A stretch of DNA of 64,000 bases, taken from Cristatella mucedo (Eukaryota; Bryozoa; Phylactolaemata; Cristatellidae). A model generated the notes under the pieces. That model was not told the origin of the DNA, made no database searches, and was given only the letters and a program-made list of their open reading frames with translations. The DNA is taken from the NCBI GenBank assembly GCA_009760855.2, contig WPIO01000014.1, positions 1,203,001 to 1,267,000 of the forward strand, in the 5' to 3' direction. Position 1 is the stretch's first letter; each line of letters opens with the position of its first letter. The position numbers and the translations under genes are program-made. Positions 31,151 through 61,870 of the stretch are shown one piece after another.

Positions 31151-31907
31151 CCTCCTGCCCCCCTCCGTGGTGATGGCACTTATTTTCACTGTTATGATAT
31201 GCTCATGTCCCTCCCCACGTTTCTTTTTGGGGAAGTGTTGTGTGCAGTGCCATGGCTTTTACGTACACGTCGTCGGCTGACATGCAAGAAAGTGGGAGCA
31301 CCAGACGAGCCAGGTGAACCGGGTTTCACTCCGATATAAAGGCTGCGAGCAGGCCAGCAGCAAGGATTACTGCTGGCCTAGCAGGATCGCAAGGATGGCA
31401 AGGATGCTACGACTTGATGATATTTAGCGTCGACTTTTCTCGATTTTTGTCGAAAAAGCACCGGTTGTTATATGATCAAAAATAAATTAAGTAAAAAGAA
31501 ATAAAATTAATGTAATAAAGTAATAAAGCACTGGATCAAGTCGGATCAATTTAGTCTAAAACTTGTTCCGCTCATCAATTTCTAGAGGGACCAGTGATAT
31601 GGTGGCAGAGAAAATTCGGTGATCTCTGATGCAAGCTGATGATTGATAAAAAAAAAGATCATCCCTCGGCTTCCTCGGGGTGGTGGGGGACACTATTGGT
31701 ACGACTCAGTGCTACTCGACGGGCTGCTGATCCGGTAGATGGAACTCTATGTGGCCTCTATAGCTTGAAGCATTTGATGAAGGGCAGTGCAGTTGGGGGT
31801 GGGCACAGGCCAGGATGAACCATGGCAGGTGCAAGGCTGGTGAAATACTGGAGGGGGAGACTGAGGGATTTCAGTCAGGTCGAACGATTCCTTCTGTGAA
31901 CATTAAG

Positions 31908-32125
31908 GCCTAGCGGAGCTCGAGTTAGGGACACTCCCTTTGCAGTTCGTGCGTCCACATGTAGCCGTGTGCTGGCGATGTGGCTGTGACTGCAGGCAGT
32001 GCTGTCTGCTTCTGCAGAAGGATGACAGGAGCAGTGCTGTCATCACAGTCACATCGCCAGCACACAGCTACACGTGGACGCACGAACTGCGAAATGAGTG
32101 CCCCCCAACTCGAGCTTCACTAGGC
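31908..32125. repeat. foldback palindrome, about 84-bp arms
   Basis: Left arm 31908-31991 and right arm 32042-32125 pair with few mismatches (core gcagttcgtgcgtccac and its complement), about 50-base loop. No gene within. Confidence 0.88.
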
Positions 32126-33028
32126 TACCGAGGTTTACCTGCGATTGTACAAGGCTAATAACACTTAATAACAATAAAAATAACGACGAGGCTGAGCCGC
32201 CAGCTGCACGTGCAAAACGCGGGCAGTGCACAACCGGAGTCTTCCAATGTAATTTCTTTCAACGAAAGACAGAATGTTTAGTCTCGCGAGCCGTAGCATA
32301 CGAACAGCCAGTAGGTGCAGTGCAGGGCACTCCATGGCATGGCATGCAGCTCGGGCTGTATGACAATGCACATTTCAGCACTCACGTAAGAGGTTGGTCG
32401 TCGCACATGGGCGGGCTATCGAGAGTCACGGCACCCACTATAATAATAATATAATAGAAAACTACAGGTATTAAGAAAAATAGTCTTAGCGGCCTTAGCC
32501 TTTCGAGCAGCCCTTTTCAAGACATGCGATCGGTCGTGCAGGGGACATGGCTGTGCAACAAACGAGTGCTGCACGCGGCCGCAATGCACGTAGGCGCACT
32601 GGTTAGATGAGACGCTACTCACACACGCTTCACATCTACACAAAAATGACAGCGGTGGCAGCTGCGTCTTCGGCTAGCGGCGGTTAAAGTGAACTAGGGC
32701 AGCATTACAGAAAACTCGAGAAAAGCACCACAATAATAATAAAATACTGATGCCAAATACTGAGCCAACAGGGCGAAATCATAATACGCACGATGACGAG
32801 TAAGCAGCAGCCTCGCCTGCCCCCCCACCCCCGGCCTCATGCTTCTCAGTCACTTCCTTCTGAGAGCAACAGCACGATAAGCTGCTGCTGCTGCTGCTGC
32901 TTCTGCAAGGGTCTTGCTCCTCGGTAGGGGGAAGAGAACTCGGAAGCAGACGACACCTTCTCGACGGCGGCCCTTTCTCTCTCTCGCTCGAGCAGTCGAG
33001 CGAGAGACGAGGCAGCTAGCGGCTCAGT

Positions 33029-50829
<17,801 letters not shown>

Positions 50830-51667
50830 CTCCGCAGGGCAGCAACGAATGACGACGTCCCCGACGCCGGGGACACGCCGCAACCGTCGTCAATAGAGAA
50901 GCGGCTTTTTAACTCCGACGCATGCGCGCCGAGGCCGCTTCAAGAGCATCCGCCCCTCGCCGGCGAGCCCGGAGCGGCGGATGCGAGCGAGCGTTCGCGC
51001 TTCCTCGTAGGACCTGCCTCCGAGGGCGCGCGCAGCCGTTCCGGTCGAGCGCCGAAGCGCGGGCTGCCGCTCGCTGCGGCCGTCAAGCCCACGGTTAAAA
51101 GCGACATCAGCGAGCCTTGGGCCTCGCTGTCGGCGTCTGTTGACGCTCGAGCGAGAGAGAAAGCGCGCTGCTTCGTCCCGGGAGGCGGAGCGGAAGTGCC
51201 TCGCGGAACTGGCGAAAAAGAAGAGATCGAAACTGCCAGTGAGAGCGCTATGCGTGGACGTTTGCGTTCATCCCTGAGAGAAACGATAGGGCGGAACCCG
51301 TCCAGTCTGCTGCCTGTCGCTCGACAATCCCGCTGGGCCTCAATGTCGCCCGAGTCACTCTGTCGTGCTGTCCTTCTCGGCTTGGAGCGACGAGCTGCCG
51401 CGTTGCTACTGCAGCTACCTCAGCTGGCCGATCGAGCGAGGCTGCGCCACGCCTCCTCAGCCGTCGCCCCGCCCGCCCCGTTCGGTCTCCCCTCACGGCG
51501 CCCACGATCCTCACCCGTCTAGTCTCGAACGCAACTTGGCTCGGGGGTACGAGTGCTTCTGTGTGCGGCTGTTTTCGACACCGCGAAGCGACAAAGGCTG
51601 ATTGCATGTTTCGCTGGCGTGTTTCCTGTTGCGTAACCAAAGCGGCTCTCGGTGCCCATAGCGGGTT

Positions 51668-51865
51668 CGGTGAGCCGTGACGTCACACTAGGTAAGGCGG
51701 TAGCTTTCACGGCATCGGTCCCGAGGTCGTGGGTTCGATTCCTTTGGTGGGCGATCCTTTATCGCCACTGCAAGTGGTGGTGAAAGCCGTAAAGGCTCTT
51801 CTGTCGTTATACAAAAAGAGGCTGTTTAATCAGCTAGGATTTATTATTATTATTATTATTACGCC
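51668..51865 (+). mobile_element. tRNA-derived SINE, family B
   Basis: Box B gggttcgattcc at 51730, body and aaaaagaggctgtttaatca tail followed by (ATT)n at 51842-51863. Near-identical to the 23494 copy, so probably recent. Confidence 0.85.
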
Positions 51866-52815
51866 GCCAGTTTTAGCGTCCTAGCTCCCAGATCGGTTCC
51901 TGTTCGCTCCCGCTGGGCCGTTACGATGGACCATTCGGCAGTGCTTTGGCCGGAGCCTTTTGGATGGTTTCAGGCTGGCGTTCTGTGCTGTTCGCGACGA
52001 TAACTCAAGCTACACCCTGTAGGCCAATTATGGATCTACCTGAGGAGGTGGAGGGCCGGCTACAGAGACAGTCGCTTGGTCCTTATCCCACAGTGGGTCA
52101 GAAAGGGTGGAACTGGGTTGATCTGGACCAAACAGCAGACTTTTAGCTGGTTTTGGGCTGCTAACCCTCATAGCAAATGTCGAGTTATTTCAAAATCCAA
52201 ACCCCTCCCCCATCGACGACAGAGCCCCATCATGCATGACAACACAGACTCGGCAAGTCCGAGCAGTTTGTTGCTCATGTGCAGCTGCATGTACAAACAT
52301 GGGGATATACTTGGACATATAATTGTTTATACTTGTACATGTACGTATATATCTATATTTATATACAAAAGCGTTTATATATTTTCTATTTAAGCTGCAA
52401 GCCTTTTATAATAGAGGTATACATATCTGAATGCATCTGCATTGGATATGTACAGGCATAATAATTATGCTATTATTTTAACATTGGTTAACGTATTTCA
52501 ATTCTTGTTCTTTGGTACATATGTGTTCTCCTAATCCATGATGCCTAAAATTAATAGAAAACAGCTCTTATGCCGAAAACACTTTGCTTCTGTGGTCAGG
52601 ATATTTAGGATATTTTAAAATTCTCCAGTGTTGTTGTCATGTACTGTGCGGACGTCAGATTCCGCACATTTAGCAGGAATTGTACCCTAACTAGAATTAG
52701 TGAGTAATTAGTAACACGCTAGACCAGTATTCATTGAATCGCAACAGTACGGACGTCGTAGATGAAAATTGTAGTGTATGCTATTTCAGAGTAAGAGAAT
52801 AGTGAGTGGTCATAT

Positions 52816-53143
52816 TTGATTGACGCAGTATCGAGAGGTCACTTGCACTCAGTGGATGCATTTTTCTACGCGTGTGAACAATTTATCAATGCAAGAGTAA
52901 AAAATTACTCCGTGAAAGCGACTGTTAAGACGTGTGAGATGTGCGAGACCTACAAAGACCACTTTGATATGCCCCCCCCCTGGAATCAAAACAGGACCTG
53001 AGCACCTCACTGCAGATGCGACTGCAAGAGCAGTCTTGAAGATAAGGCAAACATTTGCTGCTCGAAAGATGAAATTTCTTGCACAATATGTATGTAATTC
53101 TGGTATTTTTACAGTCTGGTACAGTGTAGAAACGGAGCCATGA
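52816..53143 (+). pseudogene. decayed or mis-called ORF with a frame break at a C9 run
   Basis: A 61-codon frame starting near 52816 (MIDAVSRGHLHSVDAFFYAC) and a 69-codon frame ending at 53143 overlap across a run of nine C at 52974-52982. Changing frame at the run would link them. No family recognised. The break could be real decay or a homopolymer error. Confidence 0.35.
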
Positions 53144-53207
53144 AGTTAAGATATCCCGAGAAATTGGCGGGGAACTGATTGACCGCTAAAGCAAGTCATA
53201 CCTCTGC

Positions 53208-53900
53208 ATGGTGGACGCTCCAAACGTCGAGCTCGTCTCCGATCGCGCATACACGAATTCTTTCACCCATCGCCCCAGGACCACACATTGCCCCGAGTTT
53301 CCCTTGCCCTTTCTGGAAAGCGATCCGCCATCTTCAGGAAGGGGGATCGAGTCCGAAAATTATGAAGATTTTGCAGATCAAGATTCTAATTTCACAGACG
53401 TGATTTTGGAGAGAAAGACGCACAAACAGAAGGGTCTCGAGGATCTGATCTGAGACCTTGATCTTACCAAGTCCAGCGATGAACTTCTGACATCCAAATC
53501 CAAATAGTCTATGTTCGTCTTGACAAAATCAAGGAAAACTAAGTGAGCTTACTCAGAAGAGCAAGAAAAGCGCCGGCCTCACCAGGACTTACCGGACTTC
53601 AAACGTGCTAGCCAACGACAGCGTAGCAAAAAATGTGGGCGACTATCTTAGGGGGCTCCTTGAAGAAAGCGATTTGCAGTATAGCCGCAAATCTAGGGCA
53701 TCTACTCATTCCACCCTTTGGAGCGATCACTTTTGCATGACGTCTGAGTAAGTACATCTTAACGTCGATCATCTGCTGTTCTTTTCCCACCAAATGTGAA
53801 CCAGGAGACGCGAATTCGTCAGTTTTCTCAAGGATTTGGGATAAGGTTATGCTAATCGCTGTCCTCGTCGCAACAGTATAGTTTGCAGGCAATTACGGTC
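53208..53900 (+). pseudogene. decayed mobile-element-type gene
   Basis: An intact 81-codon frame (53208-53453, ending THKQKGLEDLI) is followed, across stops, by DLDLTKSSDELLTSKSK and later GLLEESDLQY. This order resembles a multicopy protein family I recall from several invertebrate genomes (RDLxLSKxxxELLxSRLxE ... GLxE). Multiple stops show it is dead here. The assignment is from memory of the pattern and is uncertain. Confidence 0.35.
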
Positions 53901-54819
53901 ATTTTCTATAATACTGCATAAGAACACATGATGTAATTAGGAAACAACAGCTACAAACCAAGGACAAAAAATGCGTTACACGGTGCAATTAACTCATTTG
54001 GAGAGCATTTGAAAAGAATAAAATTTAATTTTACGCAGAGCATATCTGCCTAAAGAAGGCTTATCAATTGGCTAGTAATAACATTTGCAATTTCAGCACC
54101 GACATGCACATTATGAACAGCTCGCACGGAACGAGAACGTGCTGAGAGTAATGGGTGGGTAAGCTTCTTTTTAAAATTCGTCGTCGTGAAATGTGTTGTT
54201 AGTTGGTAGAATCTTCCAGGCTTAGGAGCATACATGAGCTGAAGGCACTACTCCAGACTGCTGTATATACTGCATTCCCTAAATGCAATCCCAAATAGGT
54301 TTCGGTAATTTGAAAATACGAAACAACAACGGTGCTCTTGTAATGGGACTGAGTGCAAGCAATGTTTTGACTCGAGCGGGACGACCATGCAGTCTCTGGT
54401 TTTCCGGGCCGGGTTACTCTAGCTATTAAGCTAGCTCTCAAGAATCCGCTGTACTACCGTTTCGAGCTTATAGTTTTCATGCTGCAAACAAGACACTGAA
54501 TACTTGATCGGTGATGCACATCTATCTCTTTGAGTCTCAAAATCTTTGGTCTGAGTCGTCTAATAAATATTCCATTGGCCTGTAACTTGGACTTGGACTT
54601 GGCTGGGCGAGAGCACCCTTCGGGTGAAAGCCAGAGCAGATGGCATTTTCAGAGAATTCAGCAACCGTGCTAGCTGTGCACTCGTGCTCACTGTGGGATT
54701 TTGACAACTATTATATTAGCAAATAAATCTTTCTTTAATTTATTTTTTAAATGAAATAATTTCCGAGTAGTGAAAATGCGTTTGGTACCGAAACACTTTT
54801 TGCTAAAAAAAATTTCATG

Positions 54820-54854
54820 AGCTGCCACATTCATGCCACATGAATGTGGCAGCT
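54820..54854. repeat. perfect 15-bp inverted repeat, 5-base loop
   Basis: agctgccacattcat and atgaatgtggcagct flank gccac. Intergenic. Confidence 0.9.
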
Positions 54855-55275
54855 TATGTGCCATCTACGGGCTCGATGTAAGACGTCGACGCCGGCTCAG
54901 TGAAAAACCTCGCAATACCGTTTCTGAAATTATCCCCCAATTCCATACCCGTTTACGGACGTGCTACTTTAAGCTCTTCTGCTTAGATGAATGGTGTTCT
55001 CCTGCGTTGCAGTCATGGGTGCTTTTCGCTCAGCTCAGCTAGGCGGCCGTAGTCTCAGTTTTACCGGCGATAGATACGCTGAATCGCCTGCCAGTGATGT
55101 GAATTCTACGAGGGATTTCTTTGGTCGCCAAACCTAAGAGCTAATCCTTCAAGCAACCAATCAGGAATGAATATCGTGGGATGCATGTTTTACTCACATA
55201 TTTAGCATTTAATTGGGGATCAAATGTGGTCAAACTTATTTAAAAAAGGATGGGATTTCACAAGCTCGCATATAT

Positions 55276-55304
<29 letters not shown>

Positions 55305-55308
<4 letters not shown>

Positions 55309-55795
55309 ATAATTCACTTGATAAAGCGCCCTCAGAGAACTTAATCTCTCTCTCTCTAGGCGCTTTACATTTGCTGCAAAGTTAAATGCAGTTGAATGGT
55401 AAGTAAAATCATGCTTGAAAAACAAACAAAATGAATAATATGGTTAGGGGTGACATGCACAGATTCAGCTTGAAAATGTGGTTAGTGGCAGCATGCACAG
55501 TGTCAGCACCCATAAGCACGTGAAGGACGAATCACAGGGACCCACTAAATGCTGTCCTAAATAGGTGTGCTTTTAGGTTCCTTTTAAATGTGGTCAGGTC
55601 AGGGGATGTTCTTACGCAGGTCGGGAGGAAGTTCCAGGCTGTGGGAGCATACGAACTAAATGCACCAAAGGATTTAAGGTTTGTACGAGGTATTTCTAGA
55701 CTGTTGATTCCGAAAAGCGGGTGGTACGATGCTTGGCCTGATGGGGTAGTATATCTCAAAGATAGGCTGGAGCCATAGAATGAAGGGACCTAAAA
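55305..55795 (-). mobile_element. CR1/L2-like LINE 3' fragment
   Basis: Minus strand: NSLEIPRTNLKSFGAFSSYA, TAWNFLPTCVR, HLFRTAFSGSL, then the hairpin tail at 55310-55380. Truncated by an (AT)n tract at 55798. Confidence 0.85.
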
Positions 55796-55797
55796 GT

Positions 55798-55898
<101 letters not shown>

Positions 55899-57359
55899 CC
55901 TGGTGTATACAGGCCAGTAGACAGGAGTCTACGAGGTCTTTCTCTTCCCCAAACGGCAAACCCAGAAGGACTGCTACAGCCGCCTGCTAGCTGCTTTCCC
56001 ACGGTAGCCTCCAGGACGGGGTTACCGGACTTAACGGGGTAGCCTGCGAAAAAGCCCTGGCATATCCAAAAAAATGGTCACTTTTTGAAATTCGCATATT
56101 AAAGATAAGCTAGTTATAAATGCAAGCTCCAATTTTGGTGGTTTTCAGATGACTGGAACATGGTCAATAAAATTATTATGTAAGACCTATTTAAACCGGA
56201 AGTATCATCGAGCTCAACGAAATAATTTTCTTTGAAAAATAAATGAGTCGGAACTGCGGTTTTCTGGTGAACTCTGCGAATATAAGCTACTCAGCCCTAA
56301 ACGGACACTCAAAAAATAACTTTGGAAAATGATAAAACGTAAAAATTTCCCGGAAATGACACGCCCCTCGAGATCGCACGTCCGACTGGTAGTATAACAA
56401 GATCATAAAAGAGTAAACCCCCCACCGGCAGGGTGCCTAGTCCCGCCTCTGCTTCCCCGCCCGCCCATAGCAACCGGCGGTGAACGGCATTCCAAGGCCC
56501 ACTCCTTCTTTACTTGGCAGAAACATGTTTACATTGGTATGTTTACATCGGATCACAACCGGAAGTGAATGTCGTTCGGCCAGTAAACGAACATTAGGGA
56601 TAATGTATTGAGAATTTACTGCTGCCGGGGCCGCCGTAACTAAGGAGTCCACTATTACGGCACCGCATGAATCCTGGGACAGCTGATCCCGTTCTTGTAG
56701 CCGCCATAACGCACGAGGCGACGGCCGCGAGTGGTCCTTTGATCGGCGGCCGGTCAGCGTGGTGACTTGGATGGAACTAGCGCGTCGTTTACTGGAAGCC
56801 AGTCTGAAAATGTTAATTCATTTCTATTCAAGGAAATTTAAGTTATTTCAAGTTATCATTTATGTCGTTAATAGTTGAATATTTGTATTGGTGAATGCCG
56901 GTGAGCCGCCGGCTGTAGCATGGATTGACGGCCTGCGGTATGAGACCTATCGCGGATATGATCTGCTTAGGCTGTATAAGGATCTTGTTAGGTTGACCTA
57001 TTCCTAAGATCCATATTTATCTATTTATTGAGTTGTTCGTGCGATGATAGTGTTTCCTAGTGCTGCCTCTTGGTTATAGCTTGGAGTTATCAATTTTATC
57101 TGCAAACGACAGTCCAATGCCTGGTCAATTATGTCATTTCTCCTAAAATAATGATCCGATCACCTTAAAACTTTGGAATATATAATAGATTGTAGTAACA
57201 TAATCATTCCAGCTTTCTCGCATGCATATTGGACCTCAGTAGATAGACTTGTTTAAGTCAAAACTGGCTGTGTTTGTCATGCTAAGCCTTTGTCATCCTG
57301 TCTCCACGTCCCCCTCGTGCATCTACGCATAATGCACATAATGTGCCTGTCTCACACAC

Positions 57360-57480
57360 AAATGCTAGCTGATTTAACAGTCTCCTTTTGTATAGCAACG
57401 GAAGAGCTTTTACGGCTATCACCACCGCTTGCAGTGGCGATACAGGATCGCCCAACGCAGGATTCGAACCCACGAAGTGT
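57360..57480 (-). mobile_element. tRNA-derived SINE, family B, truncated
   Basis: Antisense: gctgatttaacagtctcctt tail, cttttacggctatcaccacc body, box B complement ggattcgaacccac; head cut off. Confidence 0.75.
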
Positions 57481-58091
57481 CCATGGGCTGTGGTCGTGAT
57501 GACAGTCAACAGGTTGAGATGTGGAATTTTTTATATTTTTGTGTGTGGGAGGAACGTGTAGTCGAGTGTCTTGCATCTTTTGAGTGGTTTGCCATATTTC
57601 TACAATGACTGGTAGTAAATCTGGGCGATTTAGTGGTAAAGCCGTGTATGAGTGCTATACGTGACCTTGGACTTGTACATGTCATCAAAAGGTCAACACT
57701 GCAGCTATATCACATCAAACGATAGCTAATGCTACCAGTTTTCTTTGTGCCAAATGTCATACCGTGCATTTTATTGGTCTTTGTACGATATTAATAAATG
57801 TGCTTTGGAGGGGGACAACTCGCACTATTAGCTGCCATTTTGGGGGATAATCCCTACTACTGGCCTACTTACCCGCCCCCCCCCCCCCCGAGCAGAAGTA
57901 CCTCAACATTGAGCGACATGTTCGTTCGCACTGCTTGGTACTCTCGACACTGCTGGCTTCTGTCCTCTGTGTATTTGTGATGAACAAGTTGGACACACAA
58001 GGCACTATGCTGCCGTGCTGTTCCTTCATCTTTCAGAGTGAGCACGGGAACGTGTGAACGCTAGCCGCATCGACTCTGCTTTTGCTTTTAG

Positions 58092-58273
58092 ATCCGTGCG
58101 CATGCTATGAAAAAGGTAACACGTACCGCGCTATATTGAATTGTACCTATTTCACTCAAAAATCATCTGGCGTTGGTCCGGTGAAATTCAAGTGTCCAGA
58201 GGAGACTCTGTTCAATGTTAACGTCTGCGTCTGCAATTGGAGCGACAGAATGGTCTGTCCTCCTGGATGTTAA
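58092..58273 (+). CDS. CBM14-like chitin-binding (peritrophin) protein, terminal exon
   Basis: Acceptor ..ttgcttttag, stop TAA. It encodes about 60 residues with eight cysteines. The second half, FKCPEETLFNVNVCVCNWSD then RMVC, matches the CBM14/peritrophin-A pattern CP-x(4-6)-F-x(5)-C-x-W-x(4-6)-V-x-C. Family members are secreted and bind chitin through three disulfides. The exon starts in phase 1, so an upstream exon with a signal peptide is expected. A hydrophobic stretch near 57920-57985 (LSTLLASVLCVF) is a candidate, but I could not place its start or donor. Confidence 0.55.
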
Positions 58274-58834
58274 AGGCTTGACGAAGGAGACCGATCGCAC
58301 TCATCATGTGGACTAGGAAGAGATCGTGCATTTCTGTCTGCTCATTTCACCGTTTGTCTGCACGAATATCTTATTCTAAAGCTTCAGCTTCGAACAGGTT
58401 TGATATTAATACTATCTTTCCCAATGAAAACATGCCCCTGAACGTGTGTTGCTGCCGTTTCTCGGTGTGGATTTAGATGCGCTTTGAATGCCAGCCCTTG
58501 CAGAAAGCTTCAAGGTTTTTCTCTAGAAGGAGCCTACGATTTTTCCAGTATTTCCCCCAGACGGGCCACATCAGTCTGCCGGAGCAGCCCCCTCGGTGTA
58601 CCGACTCGGGATCGGTTTCCATTCAGACGCTATTCTTTTTTCTTAGATAAACCGATCTTATTTTTATCCCTCAGAAATACTTGTCGTCCCAAACAGACCT
58701 ACATTGGACTGCAGATGGACCAGCAGCTTCAATTAAGGGAAGTACGAACTTGTTTTTACGCTCGTTGGTCTGAAGAGGCTTCAAGCACCGACCCTTTGAT
58801 GGGTAGAAGATGGTTAACTGATTCATAAGTCTCA

Positions 58835-58985
58835 TTTGTATAATGGCAGAAGAGCCTTAACGGTTATCCCCACCGATTACAGTTGGTAATAAAGTATCGC
58901 CCACTGCAGGACTCGTACCCATGACCTGGGTCGTGAACAGGGAGTACCTTACCCCTGGGCTAAGTAACCCAGGGAACTCCGGAGC
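58835..58985 (-). mobile_element. tRNA-derived SINE, family C
   Basis: Antisense: agaagagccttaacggttat body, ggactcgtacccatgacctg, ccttacccctgggctaag head. Confidence 0.65.
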
Positions 58986-59519
58986 ACCCAAAATGGAGTG
59001 CGAATGCTTTTGAAGGGGCAAAGCTTCGGTGTTTCTCCCGAAATACTCGAATCATTTTTAGATGGGGCTACATGAGCATACTGGGCGCAGAGCGTTCATT
59101 ACAGTGTAGTCTAACGCTCACTAAATGGGGGTACCTGTCTTCTTAAAGGGGCGATGATAACCATTAAGGGTCTGTCGCTGCTATAAATGAGGCAGTTGAA
59201 TCAGCTATAGGTTTTTCTAGCTCAATCGGAAGATTCGATGTATTAAGCTGCCGGGAGACACGTTTTTTCTTACGTCCGAATCCCGGAGACCTTGGGGCCC
59301 TGCACAGAAATGTTGCTTGTACGAATACATTTTTTTTATAAAGCCTTAAGACAACTAAATGTCTTTATAGGCACTTCGCATAGGCTGGAAAGAGTGCACA
59401 TAAACCGATCCGTGATAATAACATTCACCATAGTAACACGTTAAGCACATAAAAAGATTGCTCATGTGTACGGAGCAAATGCTGTCAGGGAAAGAGGCTT
59501 CACAGTTCTGAATTAACTG

Positions 59520-60140
59520 AGAAGACGATATCACGTGATATCAGTCGGCAGTAAGTGCCGAGCTCTGAATGCATAGCAACTGAATGCAAGGTCTCCACAC
59601 CAAAAAAAAAAGAATTTGAGTGTGGTTTGGAGGTTTAGCTAAACGACCAGCATCAGAGACAGTGCAAGTGGAAGCCTGAGAAATAGGTATTTTTAGATAC
59701 CTAGGCCAGCACATAAGAACGAAGGGACCTAAAAGTGAATCAGGGATCAGGACGATGAATTCCAAGCACTGCCCAGATTGATAGCAAGTACTGGTCAGAA
59801 AAGTGTAGTCCGACACTTACAACGTTCACGACTGGCAAGCTTAGCTGCCGCGTTTTCCTCTATCTATATATCTAATGTTTAATGCATAGCCAGCAAGACT
59901 TGCAATAAGACTTGTTACATAAGTCCAAGACAGGATATCACAAATACTTTTACAACGCAAGTGTGCTGTCGTACACCGATCCAGTATGCCCGAATTTTTC
60001 TACTACTAAATACCTGACAGTAGGCAGATTTGACTGGGGCGCTGATGTGATCAAATAGCAAAAGATCATTTTGGAACAGGCCAGCCAGATCACCTGCAGA
60101 GGATATGCTGGCCGGGACAATTTTGAGGATACAAAATGAA
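59520..60140 (-). mobile_element. decayed LINE reverse-transcriptase remnants
   Basis: Minus strand pieces resembling the RT C-terminal region (the DLAGLFQNDLLLF type near 60060-60110, LGPFVLMCWPRYLK near 59690-59730). Stops throughout. A further related minus-strand piece is at 60461-60790. Confidence 0.5.
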
Positions 60141-60159
60141 ATAAAAATTTAATTCATTT

Positions 60160-60305
60160 GTGAAGCTACCTAAGAGAACTGAATTTCTATCCAGGTACTT
60201 CCCATATACCGAAGGGCTCGAGCCCACAACCTCAGTCGTCAAAGGCAAGCACTTTGACCTCGGTCAATAAGGAGAGCACCTTAACCCCAGAGCAAAACCA
60301 GTATG
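60160..60305 (-). mobile_element. tRNA-derived SINE, family A (decayed)
   Basis: Antisense: agagaactgaatttctatcc tail, gggctcgagcccac box B-like, gcaccttaacc head. More diverged than the others. Confidence 0.55.
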
Positions 60306-61304
60306 CCCACAGGAGGCTCGACGATAAGCATAAGGCTCTTGATACCCGAATACACGGTAAGAAATTTAAACTGCTTTATGTACAGTAGTACCACTTCGGT
60401 ATGGGTAAAGTAATTATATATAATGTAAAAAGTAACATATAGGTACAGTATTCAGATGTTTTACAAAATCACCATTTCAAAACTATGGTCTCCTAATCTA
60501 TGTAGTTGAGCCAATTTTTGGCTCGTGAAGCTGAAAGACAAGGTTTTAAGATCGACACGTTCTTCAATCCCGAGAGACCAGACAAATGAAATAAGCCAGA
60601 GCGAGGCGATGTGTAAACCAGTATGGTCCACAGAAGACAGGGAGAGTCTGACCCACTGACGGATGCTCGACAGCTTTGAAACGCTATATGCAAACACACC
60701 AAGAGGAATAAAATTCACAAGCGACTGTGAGAAGTTGCAGCAGTGCAGGTAAATCTTGGAAGGCCTCGCTAGCTGTACCACAGGTAGCACTGTGCCGTGC
60801 AGCTGCTACACGACCGCGGCAATAAAAAAATTCGACACCAATGAGCTATCACGGGCAGGTACCCAGAGAAAAATATATGTTATTTGTACATCATTATACA
60901 TGCCAACCAACTGTACAAGCCACAGCACTTACCATGGCTGGTGAGAAATGGAATTAAGCATCACCTGCTACGCAAATGACGTATTCCTACTACAATAATT
61001 TTGCACATGCCTGGCATAGTCTGTCAGAAAATCGTACTAATGCACCTTACAAAACCGATTCTGAGTCAAGAAAATCTTGACTAGTAAGTATTCACAAGAA
61101 GCTTGAAAAACAGCCAGTCACTGATCGATCGGCTTTGCCAGCTCCTGCAATAATAATGCTCTGCAACAGAGAGCGAGCCTACACAAGAGGCCCGCCATTC
61201 ATCTGACAGCAGAGAAAGTTTGCCCCCTCGCACGGACTGCCGAGGAGCACTGTGCTCTCACTATGTTTTCCACGAATCCAGCTCAGCCCTCGGCTCACAG
61301 AAGA

Positions 61305-61334
61305 GAGAGTGCACTGCAGCAACAGTGCACTCTC
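61305..61334. repeat. perfect 12-bp inverted repeat
   Basis: gagagtgcactg and cagtgcactctc around a 6-base spacer. Confidence 0.85.
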
Positions 61335-61735
61335 CCCTGTGAGAGGGTTTTGAATCGGCCGAAACGGCAACGAAGAGCACCAGAAGCACACGATGGATCG
61401 CCAGCACGCAAGATAGTGGGCACGCCATTGGGTTTGCTTTGCACTCCGAGTGAACGTCGACGTGCGAAGCAAGGAACGCTAGCTGCCTGTTGGCGCAAAT
61501 TGAAGCTGGTAGACATGTCACTTGAGATACGACTTGTACAGCACTAAAGACTTGGATAATTCTCTTTCTTGCTCCATAACACAAATGAGATCCTTGAGAA
61601 TGACCCGTTTGGTTCTTTGCCGTTGTGGAACCTGAACGCAAATACGAATCGGGATCGTTGCATTGGCTCGCATTTGAGAGGGCTTTCCGGCACGAACACA
61701 CACAAGTCGATGGAAAGGTCAGCAAACGACATTAC

Positions 61736-61870
61736 CACTCCAGGAGCAGCAGAAGTGCTCGATGATGTGACGCCACTGCTTGCTGCACCAGACGGTCCAC
61801 CGGCTCCAATGCTGCTTCCTCCGCTACCACCAGGCTGAAATGGCATGATCATCCGATTTGTTGCAACACT
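61736..61870 (-). CDS. putative exon of an unrecognised minus-strand gene
   Basis: 45 codons, phase 0 to 0, between acceptor ..gcatatacag and donor GTG|gtaatg. Encodes SVATNRMIMPFQPGGSGGSS and a Gly/Ser/Ala-rich tail ending SAAPGV. Codon-like composition stands out from the AT-rich flanks. No family recognised. Confidence 0.45.

Noticed and set aside
58484-58828. 114-codon plus-strand frame
   Set aside because: No ATG at the start, no motif, directly beside a SINE.
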